A stretch of DNA of 6,402 nucleotides from Acidimicrobiaceae bacterium (lineage in GTDB: Bacteria; Actinomycetota; Acidimicrobiia; Acidimicrobiales; Palsa-688). The stretch is from NCBI GenBank assembly GCA_030838025.1, contig JAUTXM010000411.1, forward strand, positions 1-6,402. Reading direction: 5' to 3'. This document shows positions 1 through 5,434 of this stretch, in pieces. Each line of letters starts with the position of its first letter. The first letter of the stretch is position 1. Below the pieces are notes generated by a model that was not told the DNA's origin, searched no databases, and saw only the letters and a list, made by a program, of their open reading frames with translations. The position numbers and the translations under genes were made by a program.

Positions 1-18
1 CCAGGCCCGCCAGGTCAC
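1..18 (-). CDS. bioF: Probable start of bioF (8-amino-7-oxononanoate synthase), cut by window edge
   Basis: Only six codons are visible: a GTG start followed by codons reading M-T-W-R-A-W. The GTG overlaps the bioA stop codon in a GTGA junction, the usual sign of translational coupling. A good Shine-Dalgarno sequence (GAGGTC, 32 down to 27) lies inside the end of bioA, eight bases before the GTG. Many BioF proteins begin with a short Trp-containing helix of this style, and bioF commonly neighbours bioA in actinobacterial biotin operons. The product would be the PLP enzyme that joins pimeloyl-ACP/CoA and alanine to give KAPA, the substrate of BioA. The identity is inferred from context and six residues; bioD, another biotin gene or an unrelated ORF is possible. 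Confidence 0.35.
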
Positions 19-1301
19 CGGTGGCTGACCTCGGCGATCGCCTCGTGCAACACGTCGATGATGAGTCGAATCTCGTCGTCGGTAATCGTCAACGGGGGCA
101 TGACCACGACCACGTCGCCCAGTGGACGGATGAGCACGCCCCGCCGGGTGCAGGCTTGGGCGACTCGGCTCCCCCAGCGCGAGTCGGCGCCGGGCGTTGC
201 CAGCTCGACCCCGCACATCAGCCCCCGCTGGCGGATGGCGGCCACCGCGGGATCAGCCGCGATTTGCCGGTCGAGCAGCTCGGCCAGCTGGGCGGCGCGG
301 GCTGCCACGTTGTCGAGCACATTCCACTCCGCCAGTAGTTGCAGATGGCGGAGGGCGGCGGCGGCGGCCAAGGCGTTTCCGCCGTAGGAGTGGCCGTGGG
401 AGAAGGTGCGCTCGGGCGGCCCGAGGAACGCGTCGAACACCCGGCCGGTGGCGACGGTGGCCGACATGGGCAGGTAACCCCCGGTGATGCCCTTCCCCAG
501 GCAGAGCAGGTCCGGCCACAGGTCGCATTGCTCGCAGGCAAACAGAGACCCCGTCCGACCGAAGCCGGTCGCGACCTCGTCGGCGATGAGCAGCACGTCG
601 TTGGCGCGGCACGCCGCCCCGAGGCGGTGAAACGACGACGGGGGCGCCGTCTGCATCCCCCCGGCACCTTGGACGAGGGGCTCGACGATGACCGCCGCCA
701 GTTCGCCCTGGTGCGCTTCGATCAGGGCGCAGGCGGTGTCCAGGTCGGGGTCGGAGGTGAAGCCGGGGGCCCGCAGCACGGGGAAGCGGAGCGGGTCGAA
801 GAGGTCCGTCCCGAATCCAGCGGCGCCGACCGAGAGTGAGCCGACAGTATCGCCGTGGTAGGCCTGCCCGAAGGCGAGGTAGGTGGATCGGGGCGTCCCC
901 CGGTTGACCCAGTACTGGAACGCCATCTTCACGGCCTGCTCGACCGCGGCGGCACCGTCGGCGGCGAAGAGAAAGTGGGGGTCGGCGACGGGCACCACGG
1001 CAGACAACGCCTCGGCCAGCTCGACCACCACGGCGTTGCCGTTGCCCAGCATGGTGCTGTGGGCCACCCGGCCCAGCTGGTCGATGATCGCCTGGTCCAA
1101 CTCGGCGACGCGGTGGCCGAGCGTGTTGACCCAGAGCGACGAGATGGCGTCGAGGTACCGCCGCCCGGCCACGTCGATCAGGTAGTGGCCTTCGGCCCGG
1201 TCGACGATGACCGGGCAGTTGTCGGCGAAGGTCGCCATCTGGGTGAAGCCATGCCACACCACGGCGGCGTCCCGATCGACCCACGACGCCGAAGTGGTCA
1301 C
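15..1301 (-). CDS. bioA: Adenosylmethionine-8-amino-7-oxononanoate aminotransferase (DAPA synthase)
   Basis: A fold-type I, class III PLP aminotransferase that converts KAPA to 7,8-diaminopelargonate using S-adenosylmethionine as amino donor, in the cytoplasm. At 428 residues it is close to E. coli BioA (429). Visible BioA hallmarks in order are: the N-terminal WHGFTQM substrate segment (residues 16-22); the SSLWVNTLGH region; the PLP-phosphate-binding DGAAAVEQAVKMA; YHGDT; VIVEPLVQGAGGM; LLIADEVATGFGRTG with the cofactor Asp at 241; LCLGKGITGGYLP with the Schiff-base Lys at 270; and a C-terminal VVVMPPLTIT segment. The GTG start at 1301 gives exactly the expected N-terminus, but no clear Shine-Dalgarno precedes it. 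The stop overlaps the next gene (GTGA). No BirA- or BioR-type operator is recognised upstream. The BioA subfamily is favoured over related diamine aminotransferases because of the FTQM, DEVATGFGRTG and MPP motifs together. Confidence 0.93.
   Translation of the reverse strand: MTTSASWVDRDAAVVWHGFTQMATFADNCPVIVDRAEGHYLIDVAGRRYLDAISSLWVNTLGHRVAELDQAIIDQLGRVAHSTMLGNGNAVVVELAEALSAVVPVADPHFLFAADGAAAVEQAVKMAFQYWVNRGTPRSTYLAFGQAYHGDTVGSLSVGAAGFGTDLFDPLRFPVLRAPGFTSDPDLDTACALIEAHQGELAAVIVEPLVQGAGGMQTAPPSSFHRLGAACRANDVLLIADEVATGFGRTGSLFACEQCDLWPDLLCLGKGITGGYLPMSATVATGRVFDAFLGPPERTFSHGHSYGGNALAAAAALRHLQLLAEWNVLDNVAARAAQLAELLDRQIAADPAVAAIRQRGLMCGVELATPGADSRWGSRVAQACTRRGVLIRPLGDVVVVMPPLTITDDEIRLIIDVLHEAIAEVSHR
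27..32 (-). promoter_or_regulatory. Ribosome binding site for the gene overlapping the bioA stop
   Basis: On the minus strand this reads GAGGTC, eight bases before the GTG at 18-16. It lies within the last codons of bioA, so the downstream gene can be translated from the same message without an intergenic gap. It is the main evidence that the overlapping GTG is a real start. Confidence 0.4.
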
Positions 1302-1359
1302 GGGGCCAATCTGCCAGATGGCGGGCGGGCCCGCTGGCGGGTATTAGCGCGCGTTGGCA

Positions 1360-1385
1360 CGCCGCTGGGGCGCGCCGCTGGGGCG
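1360..1385. repeat. Perfect 13-bp tandem duplication in the lipoprotein-bioA gap
   Basis: Two back-to-back identical copies of CGCCGCTGGGGCG (1360-1372 and 1373-1385) lie in the 90-base gap between the lipoprotein stop and the bioA start. The rest of the gap (1302-1359) contains only a short CCCGC/GCGGG inverted repeat near 1330-1341 and a TAATAC hexamer (minus strand, 1346-1341) that could be a weak -10 element. No convincing terminator is visible. Replication slippage in GC-rich DNA is the simplest origin of the duplication. Confidence 0.7.
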
Positions 1386-1391
1386 CTGCGG

Positions 1392-2468
1392 CTACCAGGC
1401 CGCGGCCTGGAACCCGCTGGCCAGGGTCGTGGGTCGGGCGCCGTCGTTCGAGATCAAGAGGTCGGGTCCCGACAGGTACAGCAGCCAGTGCCCGGTGCCG
1501 TCGACGTCCAGACTGGCGTGGTCGCGGGTCGTGACACCGATCGCGACCTGCTGGTGGGTCGCGCCCGTCGCCGCATCGACGGTCGCCAGCACGCTCGAGG
1601 TGACCTGAGGCGGGTACCCCGCGCAACATTCCCGATCCACGAACAGATCGCCACTGGGGAGGAACGCGGCCTCCCGGTAGTAGCTGCGTTCCGGCCCCGA
1701 GACCGGGACCGACGCCGCGTTGGCGTAGTACTTGTCCTGCGTCCGGTCCATGATCGACACGCTCCACTGCTCGTTGTCCTGGCCGCCGCCGATCGACACC
1801 GCCAGGCGCCGATTGTCGGCCGCCCAGGACAGGTGGGCAATCGGGAGCGGTAGGCCGCCGGCGACGACCGCGGGCGGGAGCGGGAAGTTCGTTTCGCGAC
1901 CGGTGGCCAGCTCACGCACCACCACGGAGAAGGCCGCAGCCGACGTGTCGGCGGCCTGGCAGGCCGAGGTCGAGGTCGAGGCCGTGAAGTCGGGCTGACG
2001 GGTGTACGCCAGCAGCGTTCCGTCAGGACTCACCGTCGGGTGCCCACCCGAGGCGATCACGGACCGTGCGCCCCCCGCCGTGGGTACGCGGTTGACCTGA
2101 TGGGTGCAGCCCACGGGGGTCTCGTAGAAGACGCTGAGGCCGTCGGGCGAAAGCCCGATCTCCTCGCCAATGGCACCAGTGGCCAGCGTCCGCAGCGACC
2201 GGCCGGTCGTCGGATCGAGGGCTTGAACGGCTCCCGAGGTGGTGATCGCAACCAGAACCTTGGGCCGCGTCGTCCCGGAAGCCGCGGCACCCGCCGGGGC
2301 GGTGCCGGCAGTGCCTGCGGCCGTCGAAGCGGGCGAGGTGGTATCAGCGCCGCCGCTCGGCGCCCGCGTCGTCGTGGAAGTGGAGCCCGACTTGGTGCTC
2401 GAACACGCGGCGATGACCCACGGCAGCAGGACCACGGACAGCACCCGCCAACGGCGCGTGGGAACCAC
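1392..2468 (-). CDS. Secreted lipoprotein with TolB/WD40-like beta-propeller
   Basis: This 358-residue protein has a lipoprotein signal peptide: basic MVPTRRWR, a hydrophobic stretch (residues 9-21) and the lipobox I-A-A-C with the lipidated Cys at 22. A Ser/Thr/Ala/Gly-rich linker (about 23-68) would span the cell wall layer. The remaining ~290 residues show beta-propeller features: a GAVQALDPTTGRSLRTL blade, GLSPDGLSVFYE, VSPDGTLLAYTRQ, LSWAADNRRLAVS and LATVDAATGATHQQV, all typical of TolB/PD40 or WD40-like repeats. Cysteines occur in VGCTHQ, TSACQ and RECCAG and could form disulfides outside the cell. The GTG start has an AAGGT Shine-Dalgarno six bases upstream and places the signal peptide correctly. 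It has no catalytic motif, so a scaffold or ligand-binding role at the outer face of the membrane is likely; the partner is unknown. It lies 78 bases downstream of the small membrane gene on the same strand. Confidence 0.82.
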   Translation of the reverse strand: MVPTRRWRVLSVVLLPWVIAACSSTKSGSTSTTTRAPSGGADTTSPASTAAGTAGTAPAGAAASGTTRPKVLVAITTSGAVQALDPTTGRSLRTLATGAIGEEIGLSPDGLSVFYETPVGCTHQVNRVPTAGGARSVIASGGHPTVSPDGTLLAYTRQPDFTASTSTSACQAADTSAAAFSVVVRELATGRETNFPLPPAVVAGGLPLPIAHLSWAADNRRLAVSIGGGQDNEQWSVSIMDRTQDKYYANAASVPVSGPERSYYREAAFLPSGDLFVDRECCAGYPPQVTSSVLATVDAATGATHQQVAIGVTTRDHASLDVDGTGHWLLYLSGPDLLISNDGARPTTLASGFQAAAW

Positions 2469-2546
2469 GGGCTGACCTTAATCCGCGGCCCCCCGTCGAG
2501 CCTGGAGCGGGCGCTGGCGGGGTTAATCGCGGGGTAGGAGCGCCGT

Positions 2547-2768
2547 TTACGGGCGATGAACCCGTCGCGTAGGCGAGTTAGTGATGCGGGCCAACACCAG
2601 CAGGGGCCGCCCGTTGTTGCGCGTGGGTGAGGCCACCATCCAACGCCGGAAACTGCCGCCGCGATGCTGCGGGGTGTCGAGGCGATGCAGGATGGCACCA
2701 AGCCCCAAGCCCACGACGATAGAAACCATGATCCAACCGAGCGACACAGCAACGATGAGCATGACCAT
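2547..2768 (-). CDS. Small single-pass membrane protein, 73 residues, unknown function
   Basis: The predicted protein starts MVMLIVAVSLGW and has one hydrophobic segment (about residues 2-27) with small residues (GLGLG) at its end. A basic cytoplasmic-type tail rich in Arg and His follows (HRLDTPQHRGG, then FRRWMVASPTRNNGR). This is the layout of a membrane-anchored small protein with the positive tail inside the cell. There is no good Shine-Dalgarno before the ATG; an AT-rich stretch (minus strand AATTATCT) lies only a few bases upstream, so a leaderless message is possible. It is divergent from the dioxygenase gene (55-base gap) and sits 78 bases upstream of the lipoprotein gene on the same strand, possibly as an operon. 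That 78-base gap (2469-2546) shows no terminator. No family is recognised. The coding call rests on the membrane pattern and on the fit between neighbours. Confidence 0.55.
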   Translation of the reverse strand: MVMLIVAVSLGWIMVSIVVGLGLGAILHRLDTPQHRGGSFRRWMVASPTRNNGRPLLVLARITNSPTRRVHRP

Positions 2769-2772
2769 GTCA

Positions 2773-2778
2773 GATAAT
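2773..2778 (+). promoter_or_regulatory. Possible -10 element (GATAAT) for the dioxygenase gene
   Basis: GATAAT differs from the TATAAT consensus at one base and sits in an unusually AT-rich patch of an otherwise very GC-rich 55-base divergent intergenic region. It lies about 46 bases before the GTG start at 2824. No matching -35 hexamer is visible at 16-18 bases upstream, so the call is weak. The same AT-rich patch could serve the divergent small membrane gene. Confidence 0.25.
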
Positions 2779-2823
2779 TGTTCCCCATTCCCCGATGCGG
2801 AAACCCTGGCGTAGCGTGAGACC

Positions 2824-3780
2824 GTGAGCGACGAGGCCAGTCACGCCGCCAGTGACGAGGCCAGTCACCCCGCCGGTCACCCCACCGGTCACGCCGTCCG
2901 ACCCGACGAAGGCGCGTTGTTGCCGGCCGCGTTCATCGGACATGGCAGCCCGATGAACGCCATCGAACGCAACCGGTACACCGAGGCGTGGCGGGCCTTC
3001 GGCGCGTCGTTTCCCCGGCCGCGAGCGGTGCTGGTCATCTCGGCCCACTGGTTCATCCAAGCGACTGCGGTCACGGCCATGGCCTGGCCGCACACCATCC
3101 ACGACTTCTATGGATTCCCGCCCGAACTGTTCGCGGTCGAGTACCCGGCGCCGGGCGACCCCGAGCTGGCCGAGGCGGTCGCCGAGGTCGCCAAGCCGTT
3201 GTGGGTCGGCTCCGACCATGACAGCTGGGGCCTCGACCACGGCACCTGGTCGGTGCTCACGCACCTTCTTCCCGACGCCGACGTGCCGGTCGTACAACTG
3301 TCCATCAACGCACTGAAGCCGCTGGAGTATCACCTCGATCTCGGCGCCCGCCTGGCGCCGTTGCGTAGCCAAGGAGTGCTCGTCGTCGGCAGCGGCAACG
3401 TCGTGCACAATCTGCGGCGATTGGACTGGGGCCAGCCTGAGCGTGGCTTCGACTGGGCGCAACGATTTGACGACGCTGTCCGAGGCAACATGACCGGCGA
3501 TCCGGCTGCGGTGCTGCGGGTGCTCGATCACCCCGACTTCCGCGCCGCGGTGCCGACGCCCGATCATTTCATCCCCCTGTTGTACATCGCGGCGTTGGCC
3601 GGGTCGTCGGGGCACACCGCCCAAGTACTGGTAGACGGCTACACCTATGGCGGGTTGTCGATGACCGCCTACGTCGTCGACGGCAACGTCGCCGATGCGC
3701 CAAGCACGATCCACCACGATGATCGAGGCGCCGAATTCCCTGATCCGACCGTCGTGGCGCCCGACGAGACCAACGCCTGA
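2824..3780 (+). CDS. ygiD: DODA/YgiD-type class III extradiol dioxygenase with His-rich N-terminal tail
   Basis: This 318-residue protein matches the 4,5-DOPA extradiol dioxygenase family (LigB superfamily, E. coli YgiD). These are metal-dependent ring-cleaving enzymes that open DOPA-like catechols; the physiological substrate in bacteria is usually unknown. Conserved blocks are GHGSPMNAIE (His40), VLVISAHWF (His75), HTIHDFYGFP, YPAPGDPELA, WGLDHGTWSVL (His139), VPVVQLSIN, VVGSGNVVHNLR (His195) and PTPDHFIPLLY (His248). His40, His75, His195 and His248 fall where the family's metal-binding and active-site histidines lie. Residues 1-31 are extra compared with E. coli YgiD: a repetitive Ser/Asp/Glu/Ala/His tail with His at 7, 15, 19 and 23. 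The GTG at 2824 has a poor ribosome binding site. A TTG at 2920, preceded by GAAGG at a seven-base spacing, would give a family-length protein without the tail, so the start is unsettled. A small membrane protein gene follows after 75 bases. Confidence 0.9.
   Translation: MSDEASHAASDEASHPAGHPTGHAVRPDEGALLPAAFIGHGSPMNAIERNRYTEAWRAFGASFPRPRAVLVISAHWFIQATAVTAMAWPHTIHDFYGFPPELFAVEYPAPGDPELAEAVAEVAKPLWVGSDHDSWGLDHGTWSVLTHLLPDADVPVVQLSINALKPLEYHLDLGARLAPLRSQGVLVVGSGNVVHNLRRLDWGQPERGFDWAQRFDDAVRGNMTGDPAAVLRVLDHPDFRAAVPTPDHFIPLLYIAALAGSSGHTAQVLVDGYTYGGLSMTAYVVDGNVADAPSTIHHDDRGAEFPDPTVVAPDETNA
2827..2895. repeat. Tandem 24-bp/12-bp repeat encoding the His-rich tail
   Basis: Two 24-bp copies (2827-2850 and 2851-2874) differ at two positions only, one silent (AGC/AGT) and one changing Ala to Pro. 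They are followed by a 12-bp unit (2875-2886, GGTCACCCCACC) and a 9-bp partial unit (2887-2895, GGTCACGCC) of the same theme. All unit lengths are multiples of three, so the reading frame survives expansion and contraction. If translated it gives S-D-E-A-S-H-A-A, then S-D-E-A-S-H-P-A, then G-H-P-T and G-H-A. Confidence 0.85.
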
Positions 3781-3840
3781 TCCGCTGGTCCGACGCGCGA
3801 CATCGGCCGGGGGCTACTGTCCTGCGGTCTTAATCGTGAC

Positions 3841-3848
3841 GAAGGGGG
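3841..3848 (+). promoter_or_regulatory. Strong ribosome binding site for the 58-residue membrane protein
   Basis: GAAGGGGG lies seven bases before the ATG at 3856. It is the clearest Shine-Dalgarno in the window and supports the short gene that follows. The upstream gap 3781-3840 shows a CTTAAT hexamer at 3829-3834 but no convincing promoter pair. Confidence 0.7.
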
Positions 3849-3855
3849 ACAACTG

Positions 3856-4032
3856 ATGAATGCCTTTTCCAGCATCCTCGGACTGATCGTGGCCATCGTG
3901 TGCGCGATCGTGTGCCGGAACATCGCTACCAGCAAGGGGCGCGGTCCGACCCTGTGGGCGATTCTGGGCTTCTTGTTCTCGCTCATCGCTCTGATCATCA
4001 TCCTCATCCTCCCGAGGAAGAGCGCCATCTGA
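3856..4032 (+). CDS. 58-residue two-helix membrane protein
   Basis: The frame runs from ATG 3856 to TGA 4030-4032. Helix 1 covers about residues 4-20 (ILGLIVAIVCAIVC) and helix 2 about 33-52 (LWAILGFLFSLIALIIIL). They are joined by a short basic loop, RNIATSKGRGPT (residues 21-32), and the protein ends LPRKSAI. Such a hairpin, with basic residues in both the loop and the C-terminus, recurs in short actinobacterial membrane proteins of unknown function carrying an IA-x-x-KGR motif before the second helix; this resemblance is from memory. A strong ribosome binding site precedes it and a strong hairpin follows 17 bases after the stop, so it is a well-bounded gene. It could be co-transcribed with the dioxygenase gene (75-base gap) or have its own promoter. 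At 58 codons it is easily missed by length cut-offs. Confidence 0.82.
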   Translation: MNAFSSILGLIVAIVCAIVCRNIATSKGRGPTLWAILGFLFSLIALIIILILPRKSAI

Positions 4033-4049
4033 GCTCGAACGCCACCTCG

Positions 4050-4086
4050 GGTGGGTAGGGCAGGCCCCTGGCCCGCCCTGTCCACC
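4050..4086 (+). terminator. Strong stem-loop terminator after the small membrane gene
   Basis: Bases 4050-4065 pair with 4071-4086 around a five-base loop (CCCTG). The stem is 16 pairs long with one A-C mismatch and two G-U pairs. No U-tract follows, as is usual for GC-rich actinobacterial terminators. It separates the dioxygenase/small-membrane-protein unit from the sigma factor gene, whose candidate promoter begins seven bases later. The left arm's GGTGG (4050-4054) could instead pair with CCACC at 4042-4046. Confidence 0.65.
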
Positions 4087-4092
4087 GGGGTT

Positions 4093-4118
4093 GGAACCGG
4101 AGGTTGCCACCGGGAGTC
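4093..4118 (+). promoter_or_regulatory. Candidate ECF-type promoter (GGAAC-N18-GTC) for the sigma factor gene
   Basis: GGAAC at 4093-4097 matches the -35 element recognised by many ECF sigma factors, and GTC at 4116-4118 (18 bases between) matches the usual -10 core. The pair lies between a terminator and an ECF sigma gene, which is where an autoregulated promoter is expected. Transcription would begin near 4125, about 60 bases before the ATG at 4185, which argues against a TTG start at 4104. Short motifs like these occur by chance in GC-rich DNA, so position is the main support. Confidence 0.45.
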
Positions 4119-4184
4119 CGGGCGACGGAGTCCGTGCAAGGACTTTGTCAGGACCGAGTCAGTCGTGCGAAGCGGGCGACCGGG

Positions 4185-5036
4185 ATGGTCGGGGCCATGC
4201 CGATCAGCCCGCCACCGACGATGGAAATCGCAGGCCCCCGCGGGGGCGAACCCGCCACCCAGGGGTTCTGTGCCCGACCCTCACGCACACGCCGCGTTGG
4301 ATCCTGGCCTCTGGCCGAACTCGCGATCGCCGCGCAGTCCGGGGACGTGGAGGCGGCAGGCGAGTTGTATCGCCGGGTTCGTCCCCGCGCCCATCAGGCG
4401 GCCTGCGCGTTCGGTCGCGTGATCGACGCCGACGATGCGGTCGCCGAGGGGCTCTCGGCGGCGCTGCGGCGAATCGGCCAGCTACGGGAGCCGGCCGCGG
4501 TCGAGGGCTGGATGATCCGATGCGTGGTCCGCTCGGCGATCGACCTGGCAAGGAAGCACCAGCGCCAACCGCCGGTCGAGGCCGTGGAATCGCTGATCGG
4601 TGGCGTCGTGGCGGCCGGAGAGTCGGCAGCCGAGCGAGCCATGTCAATCCTCGAGGGCGACCAGCTCGCCGAGGTCGTACGGGGGTTGCATCCGAGACTT
4701 CGCCTCCTGTTGTACCTGCGATACGAAGCCGGGCTCTCGGTCCAGCACATTGCCCTGGCGCTCGGGACACCGCCGGGGTCGGTCCGCCGGCAATGCGCGG
4801 AGGCCCGACGGGTCGCAGGGCAGCGTTTCCTTGTCCATCAGCTCCGTCCGGCTGCGGGGATGTGCGCCGTCGTGACCGCCGCCCTCTGCCAGGAGCCGTA
4901 CCGGCCCTCGGGGGCACGGGTGCAGCGACGTACCGGCGAGCACCTGCGCCGCTGCCCAGACTGCCGCGAGCGGCAGGCGGAGTTGGCAACCGTGCTCACC
5001 GAGTTCGGTTACCGACGGAGTCGGGCCCGCCGGTAA
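4185..5036 (+). CDS. ECF RNA polymerase sigma factor with fused C-terminal zinc-finger (anti-sigma-like) motif
   Basis: With the start at 4185 the protein has 283 residues, longer than the usual ~180-200 for ECF sigma factors. A variable N-terminus (1-42) precedes region 2 (about 43-126), with LAIAAQSGDVEAAGELYRRV, the acidic DADDAVAEGLSAALRRI block (81-97) and WMIRCVVRSAIDLARKH. Region 4 (about 156-210) has LHPRLRLLLYLRYEAGLSV followed by the helix-turn-helix HIALALGTPPGSVRRQCAEARR. The remaining 70 residues carry Cys227 and Cys235, then H253-x3-C257-x2-C260 (HLRRCPDC), the signature of zf-HC2/ZAS anti-sigma domains. It would direct RNA polymerase to ECF promoters, with the zinc site a possible redox or metal switch. 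No anti-sigma gene follows in the window. The start is uncertain: ATG 4185, 4197 and 4221 and TTG 4104 are all in frame, none with a good Shine-Dalgarno. Confidence 0.82.
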   Translation: MVGAMPISPPPTMEIAGPRGGEPATQGFCARPSRTRRVGSWPLAELAIAAQSGDVEAAGELYRRVRPRAHQAACAFGRVIDADDAVAEGLSAALRRIGQLREPAAVEGWMIRCVVRSAIDLARKHQRQPPVEAVESLIGGVVAAGESAAERAMSILEGDQLAEVVRGLHPRLRLLLYLRYEAGLSVQHIALALGTPPGSVRRQCAEARRVAGQRFLVHQLRPAAGMCAVVTAALCQEPYRPSGARVQRRTGEHLRRCPDCRERQAELATVLTEFGYRRSRARR

Positions 5037-5090
5037 CCGCCGTGCCAGGTGCTCGCTTGGGCCGAGCGGGGTTCGCCGGTTGCTCGAGGC

Positions 5091-5120
5091 CGACGCGCCC
5101 CGACGAGCCCCGACGAGCCC
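5091..5120. repeat. Three tandem 10-bp copies in the region after the sigma gene
   Basis: CGACGCGCCC (5091-5100) is followed by two identical copies of CGACGAGCCC (5101-5110 and 5111-5120). It lies in the 221-base stretch between the sigma gene stop and the stop of the minus-strand membrane gene. That stretch otherwise shows a weak five-pair hairpin (GCTCG 5051-5055 with CGAGC 5063-5067) and no gene I can support. The copies look like slippage products; a binding-site role is possible but unsupported. Confidence 0.7.
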
Positions 5121-5241
5121 CAAGGGGCGGCTGACGAGTGGCGCCGCGCCGGCGAGCGTCGCCATTGAAGCACCGACGGCTACCGACCTTGAGTCAGGGC
5201 ACCCTCGCGCCGTGGTCTCCCTTGCGCGACAAGACCCAACA

Positions 5242-5258
5242 ACGGCCCATTTGGCCGT
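5242..5258 (-). terminator. Hairpin terminator overlapping the stop of the minus-strand membrane gene
   Basis: On the minus strand ACGGCC, loop AAATG, GGCCGT form a perfect six-pair stem, followed by a T-rich run (TGTTGGGTCTTGT). The stem begins at the last base of the TGA stop codon. This is a reasonable intrinsic terminator for the 58-residue gene and, read from the other side, may also help end sigma-factor transcripts. Confidence 0.5.
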
Positions 5259-5434
5259 CAGATGGCGATATGGATGTGCAGTAGGACCAGCGGCCAGGCG
5301 ATCACTGCCAGCACCGCCGAGCCGATTGTCGACGCGCTGTTCAGGGTTTCCAGAAAATGGTGGGTCGCGGCGACGACGAAGCCGATGACGATCCAGACCA
5401 CGGCTCCCAGCGAGACCTGTCGCCCCCTCATCAT
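5258..5434 (-). CDS. 58-residue two-helix membrane protein, unknown function
   Basis: The frame reads from ATG 5434 to TGA (5260-5258). The product begins MMRGRQVSLG and has two hydrophobic segments: residues 10-23 (GAVVWIVIGFVVAA) and about 36-55, which includes AVLAVIAWPLVLLH. A polar HHFLETLNSAS turn joins them, and it ends HIHIAI. The pattern of a first helix, a short polar turn, then AVLAV-x-x-WPLVLL and a final H-I motif recalls a family of short actinobacterial membrane proteins of unknown function; this is recollection, not a search. The Shine-Dalgarno is weak, and the second codon is also ATG. Only 24 bases separate the start from the direct-repeat array of the neighbouring element, so the original promoter may have been replaced or the element may supply it. 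The terminator hairpin overlapping the stop supports the gene. Confidence 0.7.
   Translation of the reverse strand: MMRGRQVSLGAVVWIVIGFVVAATHHFLETLNSASTIGSAVLAVIAWPLVLLHIHIAI

Noticed and set aside
253..1767. A 504-codon open frame on the minus strand across bioA and the lipoprotein gene
   Set aside because: Its translation is Arg/Pro/Gly-rich with no family motif, and it overlaps two well-supported genes in another frame. It is a GC-rich shadow.
2478..2528. TTAATC occurring at 2478-2483 and 2523-2528 as paired operator sites
   Set aside because: A six-base match twice in 50 bases, with only loosely similar flanks, is within chance; no known regulator site is matched.
2770..3717. A 315-codon open frame antisense to the dioxygenase gene, ending in a GVTGG repeat
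   Set aside because: It is the mirror of a gene with strong family motifs. The repeat is just the reverse reading of the 24/12-bp tandem repeat.
4104..4184. TTG start at 4104 for the sigma factor (310 residues)
   Set aside because: GGAGG lies immediately against the TTG with no spacing, the added residues have no sigma-like content, and the codon falls inside the candidate promoter. It cannot be fully excluded.
5051..5067. Terminator for the sigma factor gene
   Set aside because: The GCTCG/CGAGC stem has only five pairs, a seven-base loop and no T-tract; too weak to call.
4091..5134. A 347-codon plus-strand frame over the sigma factor gene
   Set aside because: It is Arg/Gly/Pro-rich with no domain, while the overlapping frame has clear sigma region 2 and region 4 motifs.
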